A stretch of 64,000 nucleotides of DNA from Panagrolaimus kolymaensis (lineage: Eukaryota > Nematoda > Chromadorea > Rhabditida > Panagrolaimidae), in the NCBI GenBank assembly GCA_028622995.1, contig JAJQJQ010000024.1:620001-684000 (forward strand), in the 5' to 3' direction. The position numbers and the translations under genes are program-made. Positions 47,201 to 61,100 of the stretch are shown piece by piece. A model generated the notes under the pieces. It searched no databases. It was given only the letters and a program-made list of their open reading frames with translations, and was not told the origin of the DNA. Within the stretch, counting starts at the first letter, position 1, and each line of letters starts with the position of its first letter.

Positions 47201-49197
47201 CCAATCACCAACATTATCGACTCACCTTTATTTGGGAAAGGCTGGAAGGAGAAAAATAAATGAAGGGAATGTGTAAAAAAAAGTTATACACTTTCTCTGA
47301 GTGGTAGCAGTCAGCCAGCCATCCAGCGCCACTAAACAAAACGGGAAACAAAAAAAAAAGCAAGTAAAGGGAAAAAATGGCAGAGAAATAAAGAAAATAG
47401 GAAAAGAAAAATAAGTTATCGGCGATCACTATAAAACTATTAAATGATCTTCTTCTTCCTTTTCTTATTTCCCTTTTGCCTTTTTGACGACATTAAAAAT
47501 GGGAGAAGAAGAAACACTGAAAACACTTTTGCATTTTTTTTTCCTTTTTCACTCTCCACAAAATTTTGGGAAGTGAGAGACAGAGCAATCAAAAAAAAGC
47601 AAAGTAAAAAAAAGTGTGGCGCGAAAAAGAAAGAAAAAAAATTTTCTTTTATTTTTTTTAAAAATCTGCCGCCGATTGAGCAAGAAGAACGAAAAAAAAG
47701 GTTTCGATCGTTTTTTGTTATTTTTTAAAGCAAAAAAAATGCTTTAAACGGAAAATAAATTTTTCGTGTGTGTGAAAATAAGCAAAAAAATATATAAAAA
47801 TAAAGTGCGCGCCTGTTTTTTTAAATTTTGTGTCATCGTCATCGTTTTCGTTTTCTTCCTTTTCGTCGTTCGTGTTTCGTTTCATTTTTCTCTAACAGCT
47901 GAACCCAAAAATATAAAAATGTATTTTGACGATGACAACAACGAAAAACGAAGATGAGAGAGAAAAAGTTTTTTTTTGATTAAAAACTTTTGCTATTTTC
48001 TTTTATTTTTTCTTTCTTTTTTTGAAATATTTTTTACTTTTTCTTTTTTCATTTTTTGTTTGAAAGGTTTAAAAGAAAAAATTGATTAGTTTTGAGTCAT
48101 ATATTTTTTGTTTTGTTTTTTGATTAACTCACGATTTTTTTTTGTGGAATTAACTGACGACATATTGATTTTTATTAAATTTTGTAATTCGATTAAAAAA
48201 CTGTTTTCCACTATCAAAATATTTAACTGTACGAAACTTATCCTCTTTTTTTCTTTTATTGTTTTGCAAATTTGCGTTTAATAGAACAAAATCAAGGATT
48301 TAGGGATTTAACTCGATTCAATCAGGTTCTTGATCTAATTAATAACTGCCTTAAATGTATTTTTTCATTTTTAAAGTTTAACTGAGTTGATGGATATTTT
48401 TAAAAAAACAAAATTCAAGATTTTTAGAAATAAACTGACTTCTTGCTAATTCGAACCAACTTAAAACTTTTTAATAATATTTCAGTTTGATCCAATTTAT
48501 TCTTTCTTTTTTTTTCACTGTTTGCAAATTTGCTTTTTTCCTATAACAAATTAAAGGTCTTCGAGGTTTAACTGGATCCAGCTATTTAGCTCCTTGATTA
48601 AATTTATATCTTCCACTTTTTTCTTTAATTTCCTTTTTATTTTTATCTTTAACTAAATTCATATTAAAAAAAGTTATAAATAAGTTCGATAACTTTTAGA
48701 ATTAAATGTGATCCATAAAAAAATTTAACTGTTCGTTATTCAAATTATTATGAATTTAATTTTTTATCCTCTTTTTTTCTTCCCTTTTTTCTAATTCATT
48801 TTTTTTCTTTCGATCGGTTTATTTATATATTCTTTTCATTGCCCTTCTTTTCTTTTCTCCTCACAATCGAAAAGGCGCGAACGAAAAATGAAAGATGGCC
48901 ATAAAAAAAAGAAGAAGAATATCGGGATAATCGGACAATTGACCTTTAATTTTTTTTTTAGGAAACAGCATAGAAAGAAGAAAGAATTTATATTTATTTA
49001 TTTTTATTTTTTGGCAAAAAAAAAAGAAAGAAAGTGATGCAGTTCTAATGGAATAAATATTTATATTCTTATTATTATTTTCATATATATTTTTTTTAAA
49101 CTGCAAGAAATTTATTATTATTTTAAAACTGTCATTAGTTGAAACTGGGTTGAAATTTTAATTTAATTAACTGCTGCTTTTTTGCGGAAAAGAGAAA
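44298..49197. other. 4.9-kb intergenic region containing the second polarity reversal
   Basis: No coding exon is supported. It holds the end of the CAGTT array (to 46007), the long hairpin (45714-45951), the start of the AACTG array (46105) and a motif-free, less AT-rich island at about 47.03-48.15 kb with CT repeats. The island lies 1-2 kb upstream of the SOS gene and may be its promoter or a 5' untranslated exon. Confidence 0.6.
45714..45951. repeat. 238-bp near-perfect inverted repeat (hairpin)
   Basis: Arms 45714-45826 and 45839-45951 (113 bp each) pair with two mismatches seen (45784 A/T and the T/A in ATGCTTGGGAA versus ATGCATGGGAA) around a 12-base loop. The outermost paired bases are TTAAAGG/CCTTTAA. 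No open frame of its own. It may be a foldback transposon or a source of hairpin RNA. Its right end is 52 bp from the last CAGTT unit before array polarity flips. Confidence 0.9.
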
Positions 49198-52100
49198 ATG
49201 ATGACAATTAGAACTCGAGAAGAACTTCGAGAACAACGTAAAAATGAGCGACTTGAAGCTTGGGATAAAATATTTGTTGAACATGTTTATATGGTAAGTG
49301 AAAAGGAAGGATAAAACTGTCCGAGGAGATGAATACCGTGGAGACACATAGAGTTCACTCATAAAACTATTAGCTATTTTTAATGAGTAAGTCGATTTGT
49401 AGAGGAAAAAACTGAATTCTGTGCCAATTCGCGGAAAAAAACTAGATATTCTTTGGATTTTTAAAACTGCTATTTGAATTAAATAAGCTATTTAATTTTT
49501 ATTTAAATTTATGGAATAAAACTGTGCTGGACTATAGAAGTGGGAAATAAAATACTTTGCTATTTATTTGCTAAATAAAAAAAAATAGAGAGGTTTTAAA
49601 ACTGTAACGTAGTTATTAAGAGGCTATAAAGAATTTAAAAACTGGTCAGATTTTTGTCTTTCTTTATGCATACATAAAAAATATAAAAAAGCTTTTTAGG
49701 TTTTAAATCGAATAAATCCTGGAATGAAACTCGATGGAGAGGCAGTAAAATTTATATCCAAAATATTAATTCTTGTTTTACATGAATTTGTTGAAGAAAT
49801 GCCTGATTCTATTTCAGCGGTGCAAACAATAATAAAAAAATTATTTCCGTCTTCATGGGGAACTTTTGTTGTAAAAGTAAGAAAAAATATAAAATTAAAA
49901 AACTGGACCATCCAACACATTTTTGGTACTTTTTTTAGAATACAGACACGGATTTTAAAGCCAATACTGAGAGATCATGGCTTCGACGACGTGAACCAAA
50001 GTCGAAGGAAGCAAAATGTGTTGCAGCTTTGGTTCAAAAACTCAAAGAAATTATGAAAGGTGGAAATTTGGATGATCGTGTCGTTTATTATATATATTCA
50101 ATTCTTGATGAAATAATTAATGATGTTTTAAAGGTTTGGAAAAATAAACTGTCTAAGACGTTTAATGACGGGTTTAAATTTTTAGTGGACTTCAATATCG
50201 GTTAATAAATTTCAATCTGAGCGCCCCGTTATTGATAAGCGTGTCCTTATTGCTGCAATTCATACAGATCGAGTATGATTTTTTACTTTTTAAACTGAAT
50301 CAAATAACTGCATATGAACTTTAGGGATTATCAGAACTTATGGAAAAATTATTACCCACAGCAGCAAATGATTATAGCGCGATAGAAATTTATCAAAAAA
50401 CTTCTTCATCAGCGATAACAAATGCTTCATCAATGACACCACCAAAACCTGGTCGCACACCCCTTTATGATTATGATAAGGTGGGTTTGTTAAAAAATTG
50501 TATAAACTGTGAACAGATAGATGTAAATGGCGACATTGTCGCTTTTTCGATATTTTTTGAATCAAAAAAAGAAGCTTTTGTATTTTTAATTAACTGCATC
50601 AAGCTCGTTAGCATCCGTTTTTCGAAAATTTTTCTAAATCAAAAAAAGCTTTTTCATAAATAAAAAAATAAAAGATTAAACTGAGAATCGATAATATAAT
50701 ACATGAATGTTTTCATGAGCTAGCTTTAAACACTTTGATATTATTAAACTGTTCATTTCTAATTCCTTCTTGCCCTATACTTTTTAACTGCAATGTGATC
50801 CCCAGCAAAGAAAGAAATAACACTTTTATTTTAATGATGGACTAAAAAAAAGAATTAACTGCATTGAAGAAGGACCATTTCTTTTTGAAATCTAAATATA
50901 AAACTGTTCGGAGCTATCCGTCAGTTATTTACAATTTATTGATTTTTTAATAATTTAAAACTGAGTAACATAATTATAAAAGGAATTTATCGATTTTTTA
51001 TTTTTTAGATTTGTCAAAAATTTGAAGTCGATGAAAATGCTTATCTTCGCGACCTCTCTTTACTCGTAAATGTTTTTAAACGCCGCTTAGAAAAAGGATT
51101 GGGTGATGATGCAGCAGGTCGACATTATATTAGTTCAATTTTTGGAAATATAACTGAAATTTATGAACTTACATTTCGAATGGTTCGAGCGATTGAAGAA
51201 GTTCGAGAAATGTCTCAAACTCAATCCATGGGAAGTGGGTTATCAGAATTTGCGGAAGGCTGCGAATTTGATACTTATATTCGATTTATGGAGATTTTTA
51301 AAGAACCCATTGAAGAAAAAATGAATGCATTACTTCGAGATCGAAGATATTCAAATTTTTTTGATGAAGAAGATAAAATTAGTTTTACCCCTGATGGACA
51401 TTGTATGCGAATGGCTTTTAAATATGTCCTTCCATTATATTTGCATTCAGTTGCTGCACATTTTGATGGTTATTATCATTATATTTCGGTAAGAGTTTAC
51501 AACAACAAAAAACTGTTTTTAAAATTAGAAGAAAGAAAAAAACTGACATTTCGTTTAATTTTTTTTGATTAAAACTGCTTTGGAGAAACAAAAGTCAATA
51601 TTATTATTTTTACAGATAAGTGAAACTCAAACAAAAAAAATTTTAAAAAATAATACAATAAATGCAGCAATTTTGCACTTTTTTCGCTGTTTTTTTTATT
51701 TATTTAAAATTGATAAATACTGTTTTTGTAAATTCTATAAATTATTAAATATAGTAATTAGCTGTGTACCACATTAAGCATAAAAGTGCGTTATTTTTTA
51801 AACTGTTTATTAAAAAGGTCGTAGGAATTAAAAAAAAAAAAGAAGAATAACTGAATAAATTTGAATAAGTTTTTTCAGCTCCTCATAAAAGCTTCAAAAC
51901 CAGGAGCGGATCGGGTTGAATTACAAAATCTTGAAACACATTTGAAGAGTGTTGCCACAGCTATTAATGCCCTTGAACTTCCACCCACAACTTAGTAAGT
52001 TTTTATTTGTTTTTTTTTTTCCAACTTTGGAATTATTAAAACTGTGTACCAAAATTACATACGGCATTAAAAAAATTTTTTCAAACTGTTTTTCGCAGCT

Positions 52101-55100
52101 TTTATTTGCATAATTATAAAACTGTCTATAAGCCTTTGGCATTTTTTTAAGCAAAAAATATAATCGGTTAAAAGACGATGTTCAACGAGCCCAACACATG
52201 TCCACGATACATCGAATTCAAAGAAGCATCGAAGGTTGGGAAGGAAAGGATATTGGATTTATGTGCACCGAATATATTCGTGAAGGGTCTTTACATATGT
52301 TTCATCGAACTCATTCAATGAAAGATACAATTCGAGGAAAAAGTTGGTCGGAAAGATATTTATTTTTATTTAATCATTTATTGGTTATTACAAAGCAGCT
52401 CAAAAGTGGAAGTTATAAATATAAACAACAAATTAAAGTTCAATGTTGTGATATCTTTGATTTATCTGATGATGATGGTAAGGAATTATTATTTTTAATT
52501 ATTATGAAAAAACTGATCAGGCTTGAAAAGGTTGGAAAATTCTTTAATTTTTTTTAACTGGCGAAATTTTTGTTTCAAGGGTAGGCATTAAATTAAAAAA
52601 CTGGATTGATTCAAATTCATTTGGGAAATTTCATAATTCTTTACTGCTAAATGAATTCCTTTATGGAATATAATAAAATTAAAAAACTGACTTGTTTTAA
52701 AGACTTTTGGGAAATTTTTCAACTTTATAACGTTAAAATTTTCTTATTATTTCAGGGTCTAAAAAATTTCCAATAGATATGTAAACTAAAAAGTTTTTAC
52801 AAATAAATATCTTTTTAAAAAACTGTATTTAATCATTTATGTAGGAAAATTTTTAATTTTTAAACTGAAAATTAATTTTTTTGAACGAATAGCATAAAAT
52901 TAAAAAACTGCAAAAAAAAAAACAAGCTATTTGATAAAACGCAATTCTTAAAACTGATTACAGCGAAGCAATGGAAAAAAATTTTTATTTGCGAATAAAG
53001 AAAACTGTTTGTTTTCACATAATCAGTAATATCTGAAAAAAAAAAATCGAAGCAAAACAAATTTTTTGATTTTGTCGGAATTGAACATACTTTTTATTTT
53101 TTACAAATTAAAGAACTGCTAAATTGATAAATTAAACATATGAGAAAAAAAAACTGAGATTAGTTTTGTTAAATTGAAAATTTTTTAGAGATGTTTAGCA
53201 TTTTTTAAAGGAATATTTTATAGATTTTAAAAACTGATTTGAAGATCAATTTCTAAATAAAAAATAGTTTTATTTATAGCTAGCTTTGCGTCATAAATGC
53301 TTTAGGGAAAGATTTTTTTATCGATGAAGAAAACTGCTTTTGAATCAAATAAATTTTTTAAAAACTGTATTAACTTTTAGTTTGTTGGAAAAGTTTTTAA
53401 TTCTTTAACTGACGATGTTTTGTTTATCTTACGAGATAGCATAAAATAAAAAAACTGAAACCAAAACCATTTCCATTAAAAAGAAATGGATTATTTTAAA
53501 ACTGCGAGCATAAAACTGTTGTTTGCTTAATCCAAAGAAAAAGTTTTTTTAGTTAATGAAGAAAATAGTTTTAATAAAAAAAAAATTTTTTTAAATAATA
53601 AGCAAATTTTTCAACTTTATTTCAAAATTTAGCATTCTTTCTTTCATAAATATTATTTTGAGCACTGTCAAATTTATTGATTTTTATTATTTGAAAAATT
53701 AAAACTGCTGCATAAGGACTCCCCTCGGTTTATTTAAAAATAAACTGTTTTTAGCCGGGTTGATTGGTGGAATTAGTAATTCTTTAACTGATGCTGGGTT
53801 TTTTAGTCTTATTTCATAAAATTTAAAAAACGGCATTAAATAATCTTTCAGTAAAGGGAAATATATTTATCAAAAACTGTGAAGAACTTACTTGTCGCAT
53901 TGTTCATAGGAGTAATTTTTTAGGGAATAAAGAAAACTGTACACCGATAAAATATATATTTTTTCAAGAAAAGATGACGCAATTTTTTTTTGATTTTGCA
54001 AAAAATTTTGCGTTGCTCTTTATTTTTAATTATTATTGAGAGCCCTGCCATATTTATTGAAATTTTTATTATTTGAAAGAAAAAACTGTAAAATTATTTA
54101 TTTGATGTTTTTTAAAGATGGCATTTTAAAATTAGTATTAAACTGCCGCTGGAGATTTCTTTCGGTGAAATTGCAATAAAAAAATATTTTGAATGAATTT
54201 TAAAAACTGCGCATTTTCAACGTTCCTTTTTAATTATTTTTTAACTGGGGTCACATAGACACAGCGGATAGTTTTTATTTTTTGGAAATTTAAAATTATG
54301 TAATTAAAAAACTGGCTGATAAAATTATTCAATGCTTGAAGATATAATAAACTGATGCTGACCATGTGTTTTTTTTTAAGATCTCAAGCATGCATTTCGA
54401 GTGAGAGTGGAAAAATGTGAAAAGCCCACGGATAACACAGATTTTATATTATTTTGTAATACCGCTGAAGAAAAGCATAATTGGTTGACATCACTTGTGG
54501 AAATGCAAACTGCTGGGGTTTTACAAAGATTATTATTTTTATATGATCGTGAAATGGATTCTCGTGCACCTTTGGTTTTACCCACGCCGGAGCAATATCG
54601 TTTCGCTGAACCCGATACGGATGATAATATTAATTTTGAAGATTATATGAGAAATAGTGGAATACCAGTAATTAAAAATGGAACTTTAATAAAATTGGTG
54701 GAACGATTAACATATCCAGCATATTCGGATAATGATTATTTAAAAACCTTTTTAACTACGTATCGAACCTTTTGCACTCCAAATGATTTACTTTCACTTT
54801 TAATTGAAAGATTTAATATTCCATTGCCTTTGAGATTTGCATATTTTGAAAATGTTCAATCTCCTCCACCCATTAGCAGGTAAGAGAATTACTTTCTTTT
54901 GATAATTTATTTTAAACTGCGTCCTGTGTTGATTAGGGGTTCAATTCATTATGATATCTACCAACAACAAACATAACAATGGGATATGGGAAACAAAATC
55001 ATAATTTTTATTATTTATTTTTAAAACTGAAAACTTGCTTGTAGTTTGGGTTATAATTCATTGGGAAATATTTAAAAAAATCTAAAAACATAAATAGTGC

Positions 55101-58100
55101 AAAATAAACGAGATCATAATTAATTTAAACTGCGGCAGATTTACTTCAGAAGTATTTAATTTACTCGCTCTTATTCATCCATAATAAAGGAGTGATCAAA
55201 TTAGAACATCGGATATTTAAATATTTTTTATGGGGTTTTTATAAATTTTAACGGAAAAAACTGGATTCATTTAATCAGTGTTTAGTAAGAAATTCAATAG
55301 TTTTTTTTAACTATAGGATATTAATCGAAAGGGTTTTATTAAACTGTCTAGGATTTTACAGTTTTGTGTATTAATTCACTGTTTCTTATTTTGTAAGACG
55401 GCAATTAAACCGTTCCCTTTTTCTTGCTTTTGATAATTTTAAAAAATTTAAATAAAAACTGTGAAGACCTGCATTTTGAGGGAAATATTAGAAATTTTTT
55501 AAACTGAAGATTGATGTGTTCGTTTAATTCACGCGCTATTATTTCTCAAAAATAATAAAAGAGTTATCAAATAATATAAATCAGACATTTAATTATTTTT
55601 GTGATCTTTTAAATTTTGCGAAAAAACTGGATTTGTAAATTTAAAGGTAGTAAGAAATCTAAAACTTTGCTTTAAATCTAGCACTTTTGAATAACAAAAG
55701 TTTTTTTTAACATATTGAGAATCTTGTAATTATTTTTTAATTAACTGTAAAAGAGTTCTTAAATAGGACAACCCAAATAATGTCCTGTTATTTTTTTAGC
55801 TTTTTGCCAACTTTAAGATATCAAAAAGATAAATAGATAATTACAAATTTAGTATGAGATTTTGGAAATTTTTTAACAGAAAGGTTAAATTTGAGTCGGA
55901 TTTAAAAATTCATCTTCGGCGTTTGGCATTATGAAAGAATAAACTGACTTTGCGGAGGCCAACTATGTTTTTTAGTTTTTTTGTTTTTTGAAGCTTATGA
56001 GAAAGAATTTTTAAATTTATTTATAAACTGGACATCATAAAAGTTGGAAATTTTGTAACAATTTTCAATTTTTTTTAAACTGAAGCTAAGGAATTTTGGT
56101 TTTTTTAAATTAATTGGTTCCTTTTCCGACGTAAAAAAGCAACAAAAATATTTGAAATATTTACACATTTAACTGAATTTATTAGCCTTCTGTTTTTGAA
56201 AAAAAAACTGTGTAATTTGTTAATTTTTTTTTAAATTAGGGTATAATTATTTTTATTACCTTTTTCAACCAATCATCTTTACACATTCAAATCAATTAAT
56301 TTTTTAAAACTGAGCTGTTTCAAATTTATACGGCACTCTATTTTTAGGTAATATTCAAAAAAGTAAAAATTATTTTAATAAAACTGAAGTGAGTCGTCAT
56401 TTGGAAATTAAAATTAATTTCGAGTATTAAAATTTTATTAAATACGAGTAAAACTGTAGTGATTTTAAAATATTTTAACTGTGAGCTTTTTTAATATAAT
56501 GATATTTGAAAATATTATATTTCTTCTAAAATTATAATTTTTTTTCTTAAACTGGATTCTAGGAATTATTATGGCTACAATAAAAAAAAATGCTCGACAA
56601 AATAAAATTAGTTTTTTTCAACCTGCATTAGTCCCTGGTTTGATAATACCACATTTAACACTGTATTTTTGAAAAAACTTCTAAAAATAAGAAAATTAAA
56701 AAAAACTCAATTTGTATCATCGATCTTATTGCTAATAAAAATTGTAGAGAGGGTTCTGAATGAGAAAAATATATAATTTTGAAAAACTTTAAAAGTTATA
56801 ATAAGCTTCTAAATAATTTTAACTAATATTTACAACGTTATTCTTTTAAAAAAACTGAATACCTCCGTTAAGTTCTGTAATCTTTCAAATGATTTCTAAA
56901 GAATAAATAAAATTTAGAAAAACTGTAACTTAGTGGAAATTATTATCGCGAATAAAAAACTGTGATATTGTCTTCTTTGGAAAAATAATTAATCAGCGAA
57001 AACTAAATTTTTTTATTTTTAATGTTTAAAATTATTTAACTGGCTTTTCCGAAGATTGGTCTTTTGAAAAACTGATTCTTAGCGAATATAAGTCAATCTT
57101 TGAATGAACTCTAAAAAAAATAAATAAAAATCCTTCCTAGTAATTTTGATTGTTACGACATGGATGGAAATCTTTCATGGGAAAGTTTATAAAAAAATGA
57201 AAAAATTAGCATAAAAAAAACGAATGAATGGCCAATGAATGAAAATTGCTTTGCATTACATAAAAATGAAGCGGTGATGAGTGGCGGTTGATATTCAATT
57301 ACCCAAAGATACTAAAGAATCAAAAAACTATAGGAACCAAAGGATCCAAATATACACAAATCGTTCAGGGTTAATGCATATTCTATGGAAAATGTTAAGG
57401 AAATTTCTTGAGCGACTTATAGGGCATTTATTTTGTAGAAAGTAAAACAAAGTGAAACATTGATTAGTGGTGATTGATTTTGAGCTATTAAAAATATTAA
57501 AAGATTCTAAAAATGTCAAAATATTGTATAAAATAACTTTCATGGCCAGCCGAAGGCTGGCGCGTGACAATTGAAAATTAAAATTATTTATGAGAAAGAA
57601 ACGAGTGGATATTGTCGATGAGGGCTTTAAATTATTTTGGGATCTTTAGAAGGATTTAGTGGATTTTAATTGCAAGAATGTAGGGAAACATAAGACCATG
57701 ATGAAAGCAATTTGTGCTGGGGAAATTTTAAGGCAAATTTTTCATTCCTTAAATAAGTATTATCAAAAGGGGTGGAGACTTTATTGGTATTTTCTATCGC
57801 TGGGATAAAGACATTTGCTGCCGTTAGGAGACTTTGAGTGTCTGGGATGAGGATCTTAGATCCCAAGGATGAGAAGGAGAGGATTTCATGGCATACGATT
57901 TCGAACTATGATGTAAATAAAAAAATTACATCATTTTAATTTAATTATTAATCTTTATATTATAAAAACAAATAGAGATCGCGGCCCGGAGGGCCGCTTC
58001 TTGCCTAGTAATTTATAAAAAAATGAATTTTTAGTAGAAAGCCTTATTGCCAACAAAAAATGCGGCTGAGTTCTTTATTAAAAAAATACATAATTTGAGA

Positions 58101-61100
58101 AAACTGTGTCAGCTCATTTTTGCTTATTTTAACTAAAACTTTCAAAGTAGGCTTTGAAGAAAGAAAAAACAGATTATTCGTTTTTTTTATCTTTGAAACG
58201 ACTCTAAATTTTTTTTAATAAACTGTAGTTGATGATGAACTTTATCGCTTGTTAACTAAAGCTATTTTACATTACCAAAAATATGTAATTGACAAAAACT
58301 GCGATATCACATTTATTATTTTAATTATTTTAACTGGGATAAAAACCAATATGATAATTTTTTTAGACCCGGTGGCCCATTAGCAGGTAGATATGATACC
58401 GTCCAATCTCATGGTCTCATCACAACTACAACCAATGATGAACAAGCATTTATGAGATTTAGAAGAGAATATCAAAAACCCATTCAAACTAAAGTATTTT
58501 TGGTTATAAATCATTGGATCAAACATCATTTTTATGATTTTGTTCAAGAACCTCCTCTTTTACAAAGGCTAAAAACATTTTTAAGTGGTCGAAATGCGAG
58601 AATTCGATTAAGAAATGATCATCAAAAAACTTGCAAAATGTTACTTGATTCAATTTCTAAACAAGAAACTACTGAAAAGGAATTAGAACCTTCCGCGGCT
58701 TTGGCTTTAATAAAAGAACAAAATTCTGAAGGTGGCCCTGTTGGCGGGGTTGGTGGAAATGAAACTCCAAATGGTAAACGTAAAACTGGGCGAACCTTAG
58801 TTGGAAATTTTCCAGAAATTTTATGGCATTATTCAAAAAAAACTGAATTCGATAATTATGATTTACTCACTTTGCATCCAGTTGAAATTGGAAGACAGAT
58901 TACTTTACTCCATTTTCAAATGTACAGTAATATTAAACCCGTGGAAATTGCAACAAAAACAATGAAAAAAGAAAAGAATCGAAGTCCAGCATTAAAAAAA
59001 TGGATAAATCATAATAATAATGTAAGTAACAAAATTAAATTTTTTTAAACTGACCTTCTTGAGCTAGAGGCTAAAAAAACAAATATCAAAAAATGATATT
59101 AGACATAAATTTTTTTACAATAATCAAAACTGTATAAAAATTATTATTTACGCAATTTAGCAAATAATAATTTTATAAAATAATTTTCTTTCTTAGATGG
59201 CGAAAAAATGCATTAGAAAAAATGTTAAAATTATGACTTTTATTTTAAAAACTGTTTGAGCATGTGGAAGGACTTCCCTTCTTGATTTTTGTAGAAAAAA
59301 CTGCTTGATCTTTTTTTTTAAAGTTATCACAAAAAACTGATACTATAGCATCACAAAAAATACTAATGCCAATTTTTGAAAACTGTAACGTATGAAAAGG
59401 TTTTTTTGGTAATATTAAATAATCTGCGAAAAGTTTTTAACGGAATGTGTTGGTCATCTCTCCTCAAATCAAGCTAAATTTTAATTTTAAAATAAACTGT
59501 TACAGCTGTTGCATTTGGAGATCGCTGAGTAAAAAATTAAAAAAATTAATTTATCTAAAAATTTTTAACTTTGTTTCAAAAGTAAACTTAATTCTTTTTA
59601 CTTTTCATCATTTCATGGCGGAGCTTTAAAGCTTATTAAAAATAACTGAAAATGACTTCAAAACAATTGCCAACTGCAAAAAAATAAACTGAAAGTCGCA
59701 TCTTTTTTTCTCGAACCATCGATCATTAATTTTATTAATATTTAAACTGAGATATGACCCAACAACGTTAGTTTTTAATGTTTGAAAGTATTTATTAAAG
59801 CTTTTTTAATTTTTTTCTTTGATATAACTGGATAAATAATAAACAGGAGGTTAGGATAATTAAATTAAAAACTGTGTTCGTTCGTTAAAGCTTGATTAAT
59901 GCTAATTAACAAAACTGTACAAGCTTTGTTTAATTAAGCTGCCAGAAAATAATAATATTCTTTAACAAAAAAATCTATAGTTAATGTTTTACTGACGATG
60001 TAAAAGATTTAAGGTTTTATTATAAACTAAACTGATATATAAATAATTAAACTTGCTTTGCCTTTTTTTTAGCTTTTAAATCTAATTAGTTATTTGAGTA
60101 AAACTGTGGCAAATTTTCACAAACTCGAGTAATAAATAATAAAACTTTTTTAATAAAAATAAAACTGTGTGCTTTTTCGTCGGTTTTTACTTTTTGTCAT
60201 TTCTTTTTGACATCACAAAATTTTAAAATCTAATATAAAAATAACTGACAACGAAGATATTTTCGCTTATTTGTGTTTTGAAAAAATGAAAATTTAGATA
60301 GAAGTAAAACTGAACCATACTTGAAGGATTGGTACATAAAAAATATTTTGAGATATCAAAATTTTTTCATGTTCACTTTGAGTTAACTTTTGACTCATTA
60401 ATTAAGAATTTTTAGGGATTTATAAACTGTTATTATTTTTCGCAATTTTTATACCTTTTTTAATAAAATTTAGCTTTGGATTAATAAAAAAATAAATTCA
60501 AAAAAACTGTGATAGTATTCTTCACGGTGAAAGATTACGAACAAAAACTTTTTTCTTATTCTTTTTTTTTTTTTGAAAGTCATTCCATAGTAAATTTAAT
60601 AGACAGAAAAAACTGTTAAACAAAAATAAAAAAGATATAACTGTGATTTGATTATTATTTTCTTTAATTTTAAAACTGATGTCAAGATGGTCACGTTTAA
60701 AACTTTTTAAAGGAAATATAAAGGCGAATAAATATTTTTAAAAAATGCACCAGGTTAAAAAGAAAGGAAACCTTTTTTGATTTTCTTTGAAAATAACATA
60801 AATCTTTATAAAATGCAAAATTAAAATTTTAGCTGCCACTTATTCGTTACATACCTCTAATTTAAAAGTTAATAAAAAACTGAGACTTAAAAAGATAGAT
60901 TTAATAAAGAAATTTTTTTAGTTAACTTGGTGGATAGTTAAATCCATTCTTGAAACAGAATGCATCGATGAAAGAGCGGAAGTATTTTCTCGAATCTTGG
61001 AGGTTATGGTAGTTTTGGAACAATTGAATAATTTTAATGGCATGGTTGCATTTGGGGCTGCACTTTGCTCTGAACCTGTTTATCGATTAAAGAAATCTAA

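Noticed and set aside
52511..53518. CRISPR-like or tandem repeat array
   Set aside because: The conserved core is only about 5-8 bp, spacing varies from 14 to over 130 bp and the organism is a eukaryote.
57328..57866. Two minus-strand open frames inside the 57-58 kb insertion
   Set aside because: No similarity to transposase, Rep/helicase or any known domain, and they overlap its non-coding hairpins.
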